64,000 bases of DNA from VAZQ01 sp045811525 (lineage in GTDB: Bacteria; Pseudomonadota; Alphaproteobacteria; Rhizobiales; Xanthobacteraceae), in NCBI GenBank assembly GCA_045811525.1, contig JBJMTV010000004.1, positions 186,001 to 250,000 of the forward strand, in the 5' to 3' direction. The notes beneath the pieces were generated by a model. It saw nothing but the letters and a program-made list of their open reading frames with translations. It did no database searches and had not been told where the DNA came from. Below are positions 26,033 to 35,156 of the stretch, piece after piece; the first letter of the stretch is position 1, and each line of letters begins with the position of its first letter. The translations under genes were made by a program, and so were the position numbers.

Positions 26033-26446
26033 TCAGCGCAGGCGCGGCCGTTCTTTCTGCTGTTGCTTGCGCTGCTTTTTCGCGGCTTTGCGGGCCGCAT
26101 AGCGCGCATCGCGTGCCGCCTTCTGCTCAGCAGCGAGTTTTGCATCCTCTTCAGCCTTCAATTGTGCCGCAGCCTCCGCGGCCTCGGCGGCTGCGCGCTC
26201 CTCGGCTGCGCGCCGCTCAGCCTCCCTCGCGGCCTCCTCGGCGAGCGCCTGCTCCCGCGCAATACGAGCGGCCTCGCGCTCGGCAGCCCGCACCTTCCGG
26301 GCTTCGATGATCTTAAGGCGGGCTTCCTCCCGGGCCTTGCGGTCGGGATCGTCCGGCCCGGGCGCGGCGCGGAATTTCTCGAGCAGCGCCGCCTTGGCCT
26401 TCGCCGATGCGGCTTGCCGGTCACGAAAGTCGGAGTCGTGGCTCAC
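26033..26446 (-). CDS. DUF6481 coiled-coil protein
   Basis: The 137-residue protein starts MSHDSDFRDRQAASAKAKAA and carries LEKFRAAPGPDDPDRKAREE, the DUF6481 signature, followed by a long Ala/Glu/Arg/Lys-rich helix with heptad character (EREAARIAREQALAEEAARE) and a basic glutamine/lysine tail (KKQRKQQQKERPRLR). It has no signal or membrane segment. Family function is unknown; the basic tail suggests nucleic-acid binding. Confidence 0.85.
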   Translation of the reverse strand: MSHDSDFRDRQAASAKAKAALLEKFRAAPGPDDPDRKAREEARLKIIEARKVRAAEREAARIAREQALAEEAAREAERRAAEERAAAEAAEAAAQLKAEEDAKLAAEQKAARDARYAARKAAKKQRKQQQKERPRLR

Positions 26447-26689
26447 TCGTATTGCTCCATCGATACTTCTGCTTTTTTGGGAAAAGAGCGATTCTCGGCC
26501 CTGGGTGTTACGCCGCGTCTCCGAAGAGATCGGCCGGCAGCCGGCGCTCGCATTGCTGGGCGCGCATGCGCGCTAGCGAGAGTTACTGCGGTAAGCCGGG
26601 CCGCCTGAGTTGACGGGCGACCTCTTACCACGCCCGCGGCCCGGGTGTCATGTCGAGACAAATCAACTCTTGAGCAGCGGTGCCGCTCC

Positions 26690-27595
26690 CTAGCGGCGGA
26701 TGAATGTGCCGTCGCGGAGCTCGGCGACGGCCTGCTGCAGCTCGGCCTGGGTGTTCATCACGATCGGACCGTACCAGGCGACCGGTTCCTCGATGGGCTT
26801 GCCCGAGACGAGAAGGAAGCGGATGCCGCCGTCGCCCGCCTGCACCGTCACTTCGTCACCGCGATCGAACACCACCAGCGAGCGATTGCCGGTCTGCTCG
26901 CGCAACACGATCTCCTCACCGTCGACCTGCTTCTCGGTCAGCACGCCGAACGGCTTTGAGGTCGAGACAAACGCCCCGGAGCCCGCGAAGATGTAAGCGA
27001 AGGCGTGACGATCAACCTCCACCTTAAAGGTCTTTCGCTTCCCGGGCGGGACGGAAATGTCCAGGTAGCGCGGGTCTGCCGCCACCCCTTCGACCGGGCC
27101 AGCCTTGCCCCAAAACTCCCCGGTGATCACGCGCACCTTCGTGCCGTCGTCATCGATCACCTCGGGAATGTCCGCGCCCTTGATGTCCTGATAGCGCGGC
27201 GGCGTCATTTTCAGAGAGCGTGGGAGATTGGCCCAGAGCTGGAACCCGTGCATACGACCGCGCGCGTCCCCGCGCGGCATCTCCTGGTGCATGATGCCGC
27301 TCCCAGCCGTCATCCACTGCACATCGCCGGCGCCGAGCGTCCCTGTGTTGCCGAGGCTGTCGCCATGGTCGACCTCGCCCGCGAGCACATACGTGATGGT
27401 CTCGATGCCACGGTGCGGGTGCCAGGGGAAACCGGCACGATAGAGATCCGGATTGTCGTTGCGGAAGTCGTCGAGCAGCAGGAAAGGATCGAACTCCTGA
27501 GTCTCCCCGAAGCCGAACGCCCGCCGTAGATGCACTCCGGCGCCTTCGAGGGTCGGCTTGGACTCGATCACCTTTTTCACTGGACGGATAGACAT
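26690..27595 (-). CDS. Pirin-family protein
   Basis: The 301-residue bicupin shows the pirin N-terminal domain with the metal-site signature FPWHPHRGIETITYVLAGEVDH (near residues 56-77; reported here in part as HPHRG and VDH), SGIMHQEMPRG and GFQLWANLP, plus the C-terminal pirin domain (RSLVVFDRGDEVTVQAG). Bacterial pirins may act as quercetin dioxygenase-like enzymes or redox-linked regulators. It is divergent from an HxlR regulator (143 bp between), a common arrangement that implies control by that regulator. A tryptophan at the motif following LRR is typical. Confidence 0.93.
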   Translation of the reverse strand: MSIRPVKKVIESKPTLEGAGVHLRRAFGFGETQEFDPFLLLDDFRNDNPDLYRAGFPWHPHRGIETITYVLAGEVDHGDSLGNTGTLGAGDVQWMTAGSGIMHQEMPRGDARGRMHGFQLWANLPRSLKMTPPRYQDIKGADIPEVIDDDGTKVRVITGEFWGKAGPVEGVAADPRYLDISVPPGKRKTFKVEVDRHAFAYIFAGSGAFVSTSKPFGVLTEKQVDGEEIVLREQTGNRSLVVFDRGDEVTVQAGDGGIRFLLVSGKPIEEPVAWYGPIVMNTQAELQQAVAELRDGTFIRR

Positions 27596-27738
27596 GACTT
27601 CTCGCCTTCCTTTCGCCGACAGTGCCAGCTGTTGCCGAGTAACGGCCCGCCGCCAGGGCTGCGTTGAGGCCCATCCACAATGGCCGTGACAAAGTCGCGC
27701 TGAATGAGTAGTTACCGTTCGATACCTAGACTAGATAG

Positions 27739-28173
27739 ATGACCCAACGGCGCAAGCAAGAGGGCACAAGACTGATACCAGCGTCCCTGCATGTGGCCGA
27801 GGACTGCCGTGCTGTCAGCGAGGTGCTGTCCCGGATCGGCGATAAATGGACCATCCTGGTTGTGGGCGAGCTCGGCAATGGACCGAAGCGGTTCAACGAA
27901 ATCCGTCGGGCGCTCGGCAGCATCTCGCAGCGGATGCTGACATTGACGCTTCGCGCCTTGGAGCGCGACGGACTGGTCACGCGAACGGTGTTCCCAACCA
28001 TGCCGCCGAAGGTGGAATACGAGCTCACCAGCCTCGGGGGCTCGCTGTTGGGTCCCGTAAGCGGCATCGGCCTCTGGGCGCGGCAGAATCGCGCCGCAAT
28101 CGATGAGGCGCGGCGCCGGTTCGACGCGGGCAAGTCCATCAAACCCGGACGAAGCGCCGCGAGCCGGGCTTGA
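27739..28173 (+). CDS. HxlR-family transcriptional regulator
   Basis: The 144-residue winged-helix protein carries VSEVLSRIGDKWTILVVGEL, RFNEIRRALGSISQRMLTLT and LERDGLVTRTVFPTMPPKVE, the family signature. HxlR proteins sense electrophiles or oxidants. The conserved N-terminal cysteine of the family (DCRAVSEVL) is present. There is no clear ribosome-binding site before ATG 27739. It is divergently arranged with the pirin gene, its likely target; the intervening DNA is AT-richer (GTAGTTACCGTTCGATACC) and probably carries the operator. Confidence 0.9.
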   Translation: MTQRRKQEGTRLIPASLHVAEDCRAVSEVLSRIGDKWTILVVGELGNGPKRFNEIRRALGSISQRMLTLTLRALERDGLVTRTVFPTMPPKVEYELTSLGGSLLGPVSGIGLWARQNRAAIDEARRRFDAGKSIKPGRSAASRA

Positions 28174-28234
28174 ACGGCTAGACGCAAGCCGCGTCATCGC
28201 CCGAGCCTAAGCGGCAATGGTCGGCCCGCTCCAC

Positions 28235-29377
28235 TCAGCCAACCTGAGTGGGATCCACAATGAAGTTCGTGAACCCGCCGTTGCGATCCTGCATCGCCGC
28301 CATCGCGTCATTGACCGCGGAGAGCGGGAAGGTGCGATGCTCGAGTGGTGAGACATCGAGTGTACCCGCCGCGACCATCGCTGCCATGTCCTCGCCCTCG
28401 CCGCTGGTGAACCAGACCGAGCCTTGCAGTCCGATCCGGTTGGTCATCAACCAGAAGGCATTCAGCGGCAGCACCTCCATGACCGCGCCGACTGTCGCGG
28501 CGCGACCGCCGCGGCGCAACGTGAATAGTGGGCGCATGAAAGCGGCGGCGGTGGCCCCTGGCGGCAAACAGTCGAGCGAGCTGTCCACGCCGTAGCCGTC
28601 GGTCAAGGATTTCGCCCAGGACACGAGCGGATCTGCTGGCCCGATCGGTACGCTTTCGTCGACCGCGTAGACTTCGATGCGTTGCGGGCACAACGCCTTG
28701 ACGTGCTCGAGCAATGCTTTGTTGCGGCCGGTTCCGAGAATTTTGGTGGCACCCATGGCAAGCGCCAGCATCGCGGCATTCAGGCCCAGCATGCCGCTGA
28801 TCCCGTTCACCAGGAAGTTTTGGCCTGGGCCCACCCCAAGCTTCTTCATGGCGGCGTATGCCGTGCCGAAATAGCCGAAGCGCGCCGCTGCCTGGTAGCT
28901 CACATTGTCCGGCAGCATCACGAGAGAATCTTCAGGCGCAGTGATGAACTGGCACAATCCACCATACGGATAGGCTTTCATGATCTCTTGCGATCGGCCG
29001 AAATATCCCTGGAACGTGAAAGCTGGGCAGTCGAGCGGCTGGCCGCTGCGACACATGCGGCATGATCCACATTTGCGCGCCGGGTTGACGTAGACGCGGT
29101 CGCCCGGGGCCACCGAGCGCACCTGGTCGCCGACCTTGCTGATGACCCCGGTTGGATCGAGGCCGAAGATTGCCGGGAGCGGCGGCATCGCCTTTGGATC
29201 GGGGGCCGTGCCGAAAAAATTTGACACGACCCGCGCGAGATTGGGCACGATTCCGCAAGCTTTCACCTCGACCAGCACGTCGCTCGGCCGCGGCTCAGGA
29301 ATCGCAATCTGGTCAAGTTTCATCGGCTCGCCGTATTTGTGCAGCCGCGCTGCAAGCATGGTCGGCATGCCGGACAT
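28235..29377 (-). CDS. Zinc-binding alcohol dehydrogenase (MDR family), altered catalytic-zinc site
   Basis: The 380-residue medium-chain dehydrogenase has the structural-zinc motif CGSCRMCRSGQPLDC and a Rossmann segment NGISGMLGLNAAMLALAMGA. The first catalytic-zinc cysteine is present (KACGIV), but the GHE motif is replaced by FGLDPTGVI, so the usual histidine ligand is missing. Substrate may therefore bind without a classic catalytic zinc. GGAG precedes ATG 29377. It is 61 bp from the convergent HxlR gene. Substrate cannot be named. Confidence 0.88.
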   Translation of the reverse strand: MSGMPTMLAARLHKYGEPMKLDQIAIPEPRPSDVLVEVKACGIVPNLARVVSNFFGTAPDPKAMPPLPAIFGLDPTGVISKVGDQVRSVAPGDRVYVNPARKCGSCRMCRSGQPLDCPAFTFQGYFGRSQEIMKAYPYGGLCQFITAPEDSLVMLPDNVSYQAAARFGYFGTAYAAMKKLGVGPGQNFLVNGISGMLGLNAAMLALAMGATKILGTGRNKALLEHVKALCPQRIEVYAVDESVPIGPADPLVSWAKSLTDGYGVDSSLDCLPPGATAAAFMRPLFTLRRGGRAATVGAVMEVLPLNAFWLMTNRIGLQGSVWFTSGEGEDMAAMVAAGTLDVSPLEHRTFPLSAVNDAMAAMQDRNGGFTNFIVDPTQVG

Positions 29378-29658
29378 CGATTTTCTCCAATGACAGTCGA
29401 GCTTCAGTAGCTACTCAATCAAGCATCGCACCTGATTGAATTCGGTGCAGAGAGAGTTGCGGCATTCCTTGGGTTGCCGTCGCTCGCGTGCTGGCTTTTA
29501 GCAGCTTACTACCGTCGCGACGCATTCATCGCATCTAGGAATATCGGATCGGCCCCAGTATCATCTGCGTAGAAGGCCCTTAGTGAAGCGGTAGGGCGGG
29601 CGCAGCCCTGTCGTGCTTGCATCAGATGCTCCGGAACTCGTGCGAGGGTTGTCTGCTC

Positions 29659-29949
29659 ATGTCAATCGTCCGCCTCATTCACATCAAGATCGATCCGTCT
29701 GAAACGCAACAGGCAATGCAGGTCTGGAAGAAGGAATGTGCTCCGTTGATGATCCAGCAAAAGGGCTGCATTTCTGAAAAGCTACTGCGCTGCCGCGACA
29801 CCCACGAGTTCATCTCTTACTCGGAGTGGGAGACAGAGGCAGACATACAGACCTACCTCAATGGCGACGCTCACAAGGAAATCGTCCGGCATACCCGCGG
29901 GCTGAAAGGAGCGAAGGCCGAGGTCAAGCTTTACGATCTCGTCACCTGA
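29659..29949 (+). CDS. ABM-type (antibiotic biosynthesis monooxygenase-like) small protein
   Basis: The 96-residue ferredoxin-like-fold protein starts MSIVRLIHIKIDPSETQQAM and has the ABM layout QQAMQVWKKECAPLMIQQKG, then ISYSEWETEADIQTYL. Such proteins are cofactor-free monooxygenases or heme/quinol-degrading homologues. The start ATG 29659 is preceded by GAGGG. It points toward chrA, 153 bp upstream of it. Confidence 0.8.
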   Translation: MSIVRLIHIKIDPSETQQAMQVWKKECAPLMIQQKGCISEKLLRCRDTHEFISYSEWETEADIQTYLNGDAHKEIVRHTRGLKGAKAEVKLYDLVT

Positions 29950-30102
29950 TATGCGCGCTTGGCGAAAGCCCGGAGACGACCCGGATTTCGCTCCTGGCCT
30001 ATGGCTGCGCCGCCCTGCGCGAGGCGTTCCGCTCGTAGCAAGCGCTCTCCCCACAAGGGAACGTGCCAAGCGCCGCGTCCGCACGCACAGCACGGACGCG
30101 CG

Positions 30103-31518
30103 ATGTCGTTCATGAGTGCCGCCGCAATCGCCCGTCCAACTCCGGTTGCTGCAGCCAAGCGGCCGGCTTACCCCACTCTGGGCGAGGCCTTCGTCGTCTG
30201 GCTAAGAGTGGCTGGTCTGAGCTTCGGGGGCCCGGCTGGCCAAATCGCGGTGATGCATCGCATCCTGGTGGAGGAGAAGCGGTGGATCTCGGAAAGCCGC
30301 TTTCTGCACGCGCTCAACTACTGCATGCTTTTGCCCGGACCGGAAGCGCAGCAACTCGCCACTTATGTAGGCTGGCTGATGCACCGCACGCTTGGCGGCA
30401 TCATGGCGGGAGTGTTGTTCATCATTCCAGGCATTATTGCGATCATGGCGTTGAGCTACATCTACGCCGGCTGGGGCAATGTAACGGCCATTGTAGCGCT
30501 GTTCTTCGGGCTCAAAGCGGCAGTGCTGGCCATTGTGCTCGAGGCAGTGATCCGGATTGGCAAGCGGTCACTCAAGAACAATGCCCTGGTGGTGCTCGCG
30601 GGCGCAGCCTTCGTGGCGATTTTCTTCTTCAACGTGCCGTTTCCGATCATCATCTTCGGCGCAGGCTTGATCGGTTTTGTTGGGTCCTGGAGCGGTGCGT
30701 CGGTGTTTCAAGTCGAGAGCGGTCATGCCGGCGGGAAACATCATGAGGCGACCATCGCCGCTGTTCTCGGAGATGAATTGCCCGAGCACGCGCGGCCAAC
30801 GGTTGGCCGGGCAGTCCGGGCCGCGTGCGTCTGGCTGGCGTTGTGGCTGATCCCGGTGATCGCGATCGTCGCGAGTGTCGGAGCGGCCAACGTCTTCAGC
30901 CAGATAGCAGTCTTCTTCAGCAAGATGGCAATGGTCACGTTCGGCGGCGCTTACGCGGTTCTGGCCTACGTCGCGCAGGAGGCGGTGGAAAGCTACGGCT
31001 GGTTGAAGCCAGGCGAGATGCTCGACGGATTAGCCATGGCGGAGACGACACCGGGGCCGCTGATCATGGTTCTGCAGTTCGTCGGGTTCATGGCGGCGTT
31101 CCGGGAGCCCGGAATGCTGCCGCGCATGCTCGCCGGCACGCTCGGCGGGCTGCTGGCCACCTGGGTGACATTCACGCCCTGCTTTCTATGGATCTTTCTC
31201 GGCGCGCCCTTTGTCGAGGTACTGCGCGAAAACAAGGCGCTCAACGGCGCGCTGTCGGCGATCACTGCCGCTGTCGTGGGGGTAGTGCTCAATCTTGCTA
31301 TCTGGTTCGCGCTACACGCCATGTTTCGTGAAGTCCGGCCAGTGCACGGGTACGGGCTCGCATTCGACATGCCGGTGCTGGCGAGCGTCAATGCCTGGGC
31401 GGTGGTGCTCTCCCTTGTGGCGATCGTTGGTATCTTCCGGCTCAAGATCGGCATGATTACGATGCTTGCGATCAGCTCCGCAGGCGGACTTGGTCTGCAT
31501 CTCGTGGGAATGATCTGA
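30103..31518 (+). CDS. chrA: Chromate efflux transporter, bidomain ChrA
   Basis: The 471-residue inner-membrane protein has two tandem CHR domains. First: FVVWLRVAGLSFGGPAGQIA, RWISESRFLHALNYCMLLPGPEAQQLATYVGW; second: MAMVTFGGAYAVLAYVAQE, WLKPGEMLDGLAMAETTPGPLIM. About 12 hydrophobic segments are visible. It exports chromate (CHR family). The start is uncertain: ATG 30103 or ATG 30112 fit; the frame is open back to 29959. It is followed, 139 bp on, by the DUF1259 gene. No chrB regulator is in the window. Confidence 0.93.
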   Translation: MSFMSAAAIARPTPVAAAKRPAYPTLGEAFVVWLRVAGLSFGGPAGQIAVMHRILVEEKRWISESRFLHALNYCMLLPGPEAQQLATYVGWLMHRTLGGIMAGVLFIIPGIIAIMALSYIYAGWGNVTAIVALFFGLKAAVLAIVLEAVIRIGKRSLKNNALVVLAGAAFVAIFFFNVPFPIIIFGAGLIGFVGSWSGASVFQVESGHAGGKHHEATIAAVLGDELPEHARPTVGRAVRAACVWLALWLIPVIAIVASVGAANVFSQIAVFFSKMAMVTFGGAYAVLAYVAQEAVESYGWLKPGEMLDGLAMAETTPGPLIMVLQFVGFMAAFREPGMLPRMLAGTLGGLLATWVTFTPCFLWIFLGAPFVEVLRENKALNGALSAITAAVVGVVLNLAIWFALHAMFREVRPVHGYGLAFDMPVLASVNAWAVVLSLVAIVGIFRLKIGMITMLAISSAGGLGLHLVGMI

Positions 31519-31657
31519 CGAGGGCTGCCGTTGCACATGCAGATGAGCGATCATGTGGATCCTCGCCCTTGGGCCATGCGTTGCCACGAATTGGAACGTC
31601 CGGAGCAAGAGGGGCACCGGCCACTGATAATGCACAACGTCGAAGCAGGAGGAGAGA

Positions 31658-32548
31658 ATGATGCGTGCTGCTCAAGCGCTTCTGATTTGCGGATTGGCGA
31701 CGCTCGGCAACGCGGCGAGCGCGCAGCAGCCTGATTGGAAGAAAGTGGATGAGCTGCTTGGACGTACGGCTGCAGTATCCGGCGACGTCCACCGCTACGG
31801 GTTCGGGCGCTCTGACCTGCAGGTGACGGTCGACGGCGTGGCCATCAAGACGCCGTTCGCGCTTGGTGGCTGGGTGGCGTTCAAACCGGCCCATGACGGC
31901 GCCATGCTCATGGGCGATCTCGTCCTGCTCGACACCGAGATCAATCCTGTGATGAAGAAGCTCATTGAGAACGGGATGCAAATCACTGCCGTGCACAACC
32001 ACATTCTGCGCGGCAACCCCGCCACCTACTACATGCATATCGCCGGTCACGGCGATGCCGTGAGCCTCGCGACCACGCTCCGCGCTGGTTTGGCGGAAAG
32101 CAAGACTCCGCTCACCACGGCCGCAGCGGGCGCTGCCCCTCCCGCCATTGATCTCGATACCGCGCAGCTCGAGCAGATCATGGGAGTGAAGGGGACGAAC
32201 AATGGTGGGGTTTATCAGTTCGGGGTGCCGCGCCGCGATCCGGTCAGCGAGGCGGGAGTGCCGATCACCCCCGCGGGGCCGATGGGAGTTGCCACGGCTA
32301 TCAACTTCCAGCCGATTGGCGCCGGCAAGGCTGCGGTCACCGGCGATTTCGTTATGACGGCCGAGGAGGTGAACCCAGTGATCCAGACGTTGCGGGCGAA
32401 CGGAATCGAGATTACCGCGCTGCACAGCCATATGCTCGACGAGCAACCGAGATTGTTCTTCATGCATTTCTGGGCGAACGATGATGCGCTGAAGCTCGCG
32501 CGCGGGCTTCGCGCGGCGCTCGACAAAACGGCAAGTGCGAAAAGCTGA
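31658..32548 (+). CDS. Exported DUF1259 (LppY/LpqO-like) protein
   Basis: The 296-residue protein has a signal peptide (AQALLICGLATLGNAASAQQ) and two DUF1259 copies: VSGDVHRYGFGRSDLQV...ITAVHNHILRGNPATYY and a second with AVTGDFVMTAEEVNPVIQTL and ITALHSHMLDEQPRLFFMHF. The repeated HNHIL/HSHML pairs look like metal ligands. Function in the family is unknown. AGGAGGAGAGA precedes the ATG. Its position behind chrA suggests a periplasmic role linked to that transporter, by context only. Confidence 0.86.
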   Translation: MMRAAQALLICGLATLGNAASAQQPDWKKVDELLGRTAAVSGDVHRYGFGRSDLQVTVDGVAIKTPFALGGWVAFKPAHDGAMLMGDLVLLDTEINPVMKKLIENGMQITAVHNHILRGNPATYYMHIAGHGDAVSLATTLRAGLAESKTPLTTAAAGAAPPAIDLDTAQLEQIMGVKGTNNGGVYQFGVPRRDPVSEAGVPITPAGPMGVATAINFQPIGAGKAAVTGDFVMTAEEVNPVIQTLRANGIEITALHSHMLDEQPRLFFMHFWANDDALKLARGLRAALDKTASAKS

Positions 32549-32628
32549 TCTGCTGCCTTGCGAGTGGAAGCAAATAGGCCGGACGAAACCGTCCGGCCGT
32601 GTATAGAGCGTGCGAACACCCTCTACGG

Positions 32629-33855
32629 TCAATGGTTCTTCATCAGTCCTGCCGCCGTGAATGCCTTGTTGATTATCGAAGCAATGTCGAGCGTGGGTGA
32701 CCGCGGCATCCTGCGGTTTGGTCCACCATCGACTCCGGGCTCCAATATTTCACCTTCGAGGACAGGCGACGGCGCTGTAGCGCTGCGCGCGCTCGCCTGA
32801 TCGGACAAGCGCCCGATACTTGCACGCTGCTTCGATGCAACAGCAGCGCGACTAGCATTCGTGAGGCCGAAGAACTCGGCAATGTGATGCGAGGAAGAAA
32901 TTCCCGCCTCGAGCAGGAAAGGCCCGGCGGCACCGCATCCATCGCCGCCTCCACCTGTGGCGAGCGGTGTCCCGTGCGCCATGTTCGTGATCGTGTACGA
33001 CTCGATGAGCTCATCGCCGACCTGGTTCACCCAAACCTGGCGCGGATAGCCATCAACCACCGTCTCGACCGATGGTGTCTTGGACAATCCGTGCACGTCG
33101 GTCCACTGCTTGACGATCTCACGCGCGTTTGCGGGGATCACGGTCTTGTCAGCGCCGCCATGCCACACCGATACGCGCGGCCAGGGTCCTTTGTGCGGCG
33201 AGGCCGCGCGTACCAGATCACCCCAAGCGCGGGCGGAGCGCGAAGGACACTGAAACATGTTTTCGAACGCTTCTTTCACGTTCCCTGCCGCGCCATAGGG
33301 CAAGCCGGCGATAATCGCGCCGCCCGCGAAAACCTCAGGATAGGTTGCGAGCATGACGGAGGTCATCGCGCCTCCGGCTGAGAGCCCCGTGACGAACACG
33401 CGCTTCGGGTCGACCTGCCGATTCGATACCATCCTTTCGATCATCTGGCGGATGGAGAGGGCCTCACCGCGCCCTCGTTCCGTATCTGCCGGCTCGAACC
33501 AGTTGAAACAACCATTCGGATTGTTCGCCCGCTGCTGCTCGGGAAGAAGGAGAGCAAAGCCGAAGCGTTCGGCGAGCGTCGACCATCCTGCGCCACGATC
33601 ATAGGAGCTTGCAGTCTGCGTGCAGCCGTGAAGAACGACAACCAGGGGGAGCTCTGACGAGGCCTGCTCCGGCAGGTATGTGAGCATGCGCAAGGCGCCC
33701 GGATTGGAGCCAAAGTCGCGGACTTCTGAAAGGTGGCTCGAGGTAGAACCGCTGTCCGCGGCCGCCCTGGCCAGTTGTGCCCCCGCTTGCATCAGCTTCT
33801 CCCAATTCCGGCGCTGCTTCAGGTACCCGCGCAAGGTCTTTGGTATGTTGAGCAC
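32629..33855 (-). CDS. PHB-depolymerase-family esterase
   Basis: The 408-residue alpha/beta hydrolase has the LVVVLHGCTQTASSYDRG oxyanion region, the lipase box VTGLSAGGAMTSVML with nucleophile Ser, and a histidine region WHGGADKTVIPANA. The N-terminus is basic and lacks a signal peptide, so the protein is probably intracellular; the ~70-residue C-terminal tail is low complexity. Initiation appears to be GTG 33855, after AAGGAGTGACCG. It hydrolyses polyhydroxyalkanoate or other polyesters or feruloyl-type esters; the exact substrate is not visible. Confidence 0.9.
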   Translation of the reverse strand: MLNIPKTLRGYLKQRRNWEKLMQAGAQLARAAADSGSTSSHLSEVRDFGSNPGALRMLTYLPEQASSELPLVVVLHGCTQTASSYDRGAGWSTLAERFGFALLLPEQQRANNPNGCFNWFEPADTERGRGEALSIRQMIERMVSNRQVDPKRVFVTGLSAGGAMTSVMLATYPEVFAGGAIIAGLPYGAAGNVKEAFENMFQCPSRSARAWGDLVRAASPHKGPWPRVSVWHGGADKTVIPANAREIVKQWTDVHGLSKTPSVETVVDGYPRQVWVNQVGDELIESYTITNMAHGTPLATGGGGDGCGAAGPFLLEAGISSSHHIAEFFGLTNASRAAVASKQRASIGRLSDQASARSATAPSPVLEGEILEPGVDGGPNRRMPRSPTLDIASIINKAFTAAGLMKNH

Positions 33856-34194
33856 CGGTCACTCCTTCTCAGGTGGTCCGGACATAACGGCGAGACAGCA
33901 AAATGGTTGCTGCATTGCAGCAATTCAAGACGCGCCATGCATGAGGGCAAATTCTAGGCAGCCCGGCGTCCTTTTCGGCACGCGAGCCGGTGTGGCCCAA
34001 GCGGAAGAACTTCTCGGAAAAAGTTATCGGGGCCGCGGGCGCGGCCGGCTCAAGTCAATCCGCAGTAACCCCGGACACTCAAGCCTGCGCAGAATGGTGT
34101 AAAGAACGCGTCACCAATGCAGACTGTCGGCGCGAGATGCGGCGCGCTGCGTTTGCGCGCGGCGTCTGCACGTCAACGACAGCTCACGCGAGCA
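33856..34194. other. Intergenic region without recognisable genes
   Basis: About 340 bp between two divergent-ended minus-strand genes. Weak open frames only; no ribosome-binding site, repeat of the A/B/C families, or tRNA seen. Confidence 0.5.
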
Positions 34195-34467
34195 TCATGC
34201 GGCGGGCAACTCGACCGCGGTATTTTGCGTTTCGAGGGTGTCATAGACGCTGACCTGAACCACGGGATGGCTCTTCTTGATTGCAAGCCCTGCGGTTCTA
34301 GCGCCCTCCATGGTGGCGTACGAGCCCTTCGTCTGGCGATCCACTTGAAGCAAGAACCGGCCAGTCTCTGCCTGCTTGCGCTGTGAGACCTGCTCCGGCA
34401 CGGCTTCGCCCGCGTCTTGTTCAGGCATCCTCATCTGTTCACGCATCTTGATTTGGCGCGGCGCCAT
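34195..34467 (-). CDS. Small conserved-type hypothetical protein (90 aa)
   Basis: The 90-residue protein has a Gln/Met-rich start (MAPRQIKMREQMRMPEQDAG) and a body RFLLQVDRQTKGSYATMEGA and AIKKSHPVVQVSVYDTLETQ, which I recognise as a recurrent Bradyrhizobium-type hypothetical. The ribosome-binding site AAGGAGAGTCGA before ATG 34467 is excellent. It is soluble with no signal. Function unknown. Confidence 0.78.
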   Translation of the reverse strand: MAPRQIKMREQMRMPEQDAGEAVPEQVSQRKQAETGRFLLQVDRQTKGSYATMEGARTAGLAIKKSHPVVQVSVYDTLETQNTAVELPAA

Positions 34468-34642
34468 TCGACTCTCCTTGTGGGTGGGATGGCTTCACTT
34501 TAGGCTTTCCGGGAAGAGAATGCGACCCCAAGTGTTACGCGGAATGCTGCGCGAAAAGGCAGGGCGCGACTGAGGGGGCCTGCAGCTCGACGAAAATTCC
34601 AAATCGTCAGGTGCTATCTAAGTTAGTTCACGCGCCATCACA

Positions 34643-34780
34643 TCAGCTCTTTTTCGCAAACGGAGTGCCGCCTGGCTTGCTTTGGCCCTGCGCCGCCTTG
34701 TAGGCCGAGACGGACTTGGTCTGGTTTTTGTCTGCCTTCGGTTTCTTCTTTTCCTTGTTGCTCTTTTGAGCTTTCGACAT
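34643..34780 (-). CDS. Small lysine-rich protein (45 aa)
   Basis: A 45-residue basic protein, starting MSKAQKSNKEKKKPKADKNQ, ending GQSKPGGTPFAKKS, preceded by a near-perfect AAGGAGG seven bases before ATG 34780. About a third of residues are lysine, so it is disordered and may bind nucleic acid. Very short basic proteins of this type are frequent between stress genes in rhizobia. Function unknown. Confidence 0.75.
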   Translation of the reverse strand: MSKAQKSNKEKKKPKADKNQTKSVSAYKAAQGQSKPGGTPFAKKS

Positions 34781-35071
34781 GGTGATCCTCCTTGCCCGAA
34801 GCGGGAACGCTCGGCGTGGGCGTCTCGACCATTTCTAGGCGACGCCTTCTGCGGCGGAAAGGCCCCGCTCGCAAGAATCCTGGGGCCATGCGCATTGCTG
34901 AGGAGTCATGGCTCGGATGAGGAAAGGCTTAGTCCTGCGCGTCCCGTGATTAATGGCCGATCCGCCTACTGCTTGGTGGAGCCCAGAGTTGTGGGTGCCT
35001 CCGCGACGCAGAGGCACCCGGTACTTCTAACCACGGGCAATCACATTCCGCGGCGTTCAGCAGTTTCCACG

Positions 35072-35143
35072 TCAGCGCGCGAGCAGCACCAGCAGGATGA
35101 TGATGGGAATAGGGATGCCGAGCAGCCACAGCAAGATTGGCAT
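35072..35143 (-). CDS. 23-residue single-span hydrophobic peptide
   Basis: This tiny gene, preceded by AAGGAGA at a normal distance, encodes a peptide starting MPILLWLLGIPIPIIILLVL and ending LAR, i.e. one transmembrane helix with few charges. It begins 13 bp downstream of the stop of the membrane protein gene at 35157-36035, so they should share a transcript. I recall similar small membrane peptides in rhizobia. It may be a small regulatory subunit of that membrane protein. Confidence 0.65.
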   Translation of the reverse strand: MPILLWLLGIPIPIIILLVLLAR

Positions 35144-35156
35144 AGCTATCTCTCCT

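Noticed and set aside
27596..27738. A specific HxlR operator palindrome
   Set aside because: The divergent gap is AT-richer, but no convincing symmetrical site could be defined.
31472..32632. A 386-codon open frame antisense to the DUF1259 gene
   Set aside because: Shadow frame; sense gene carries a signal peptide and repeated domain with strong ribosome-binding site.
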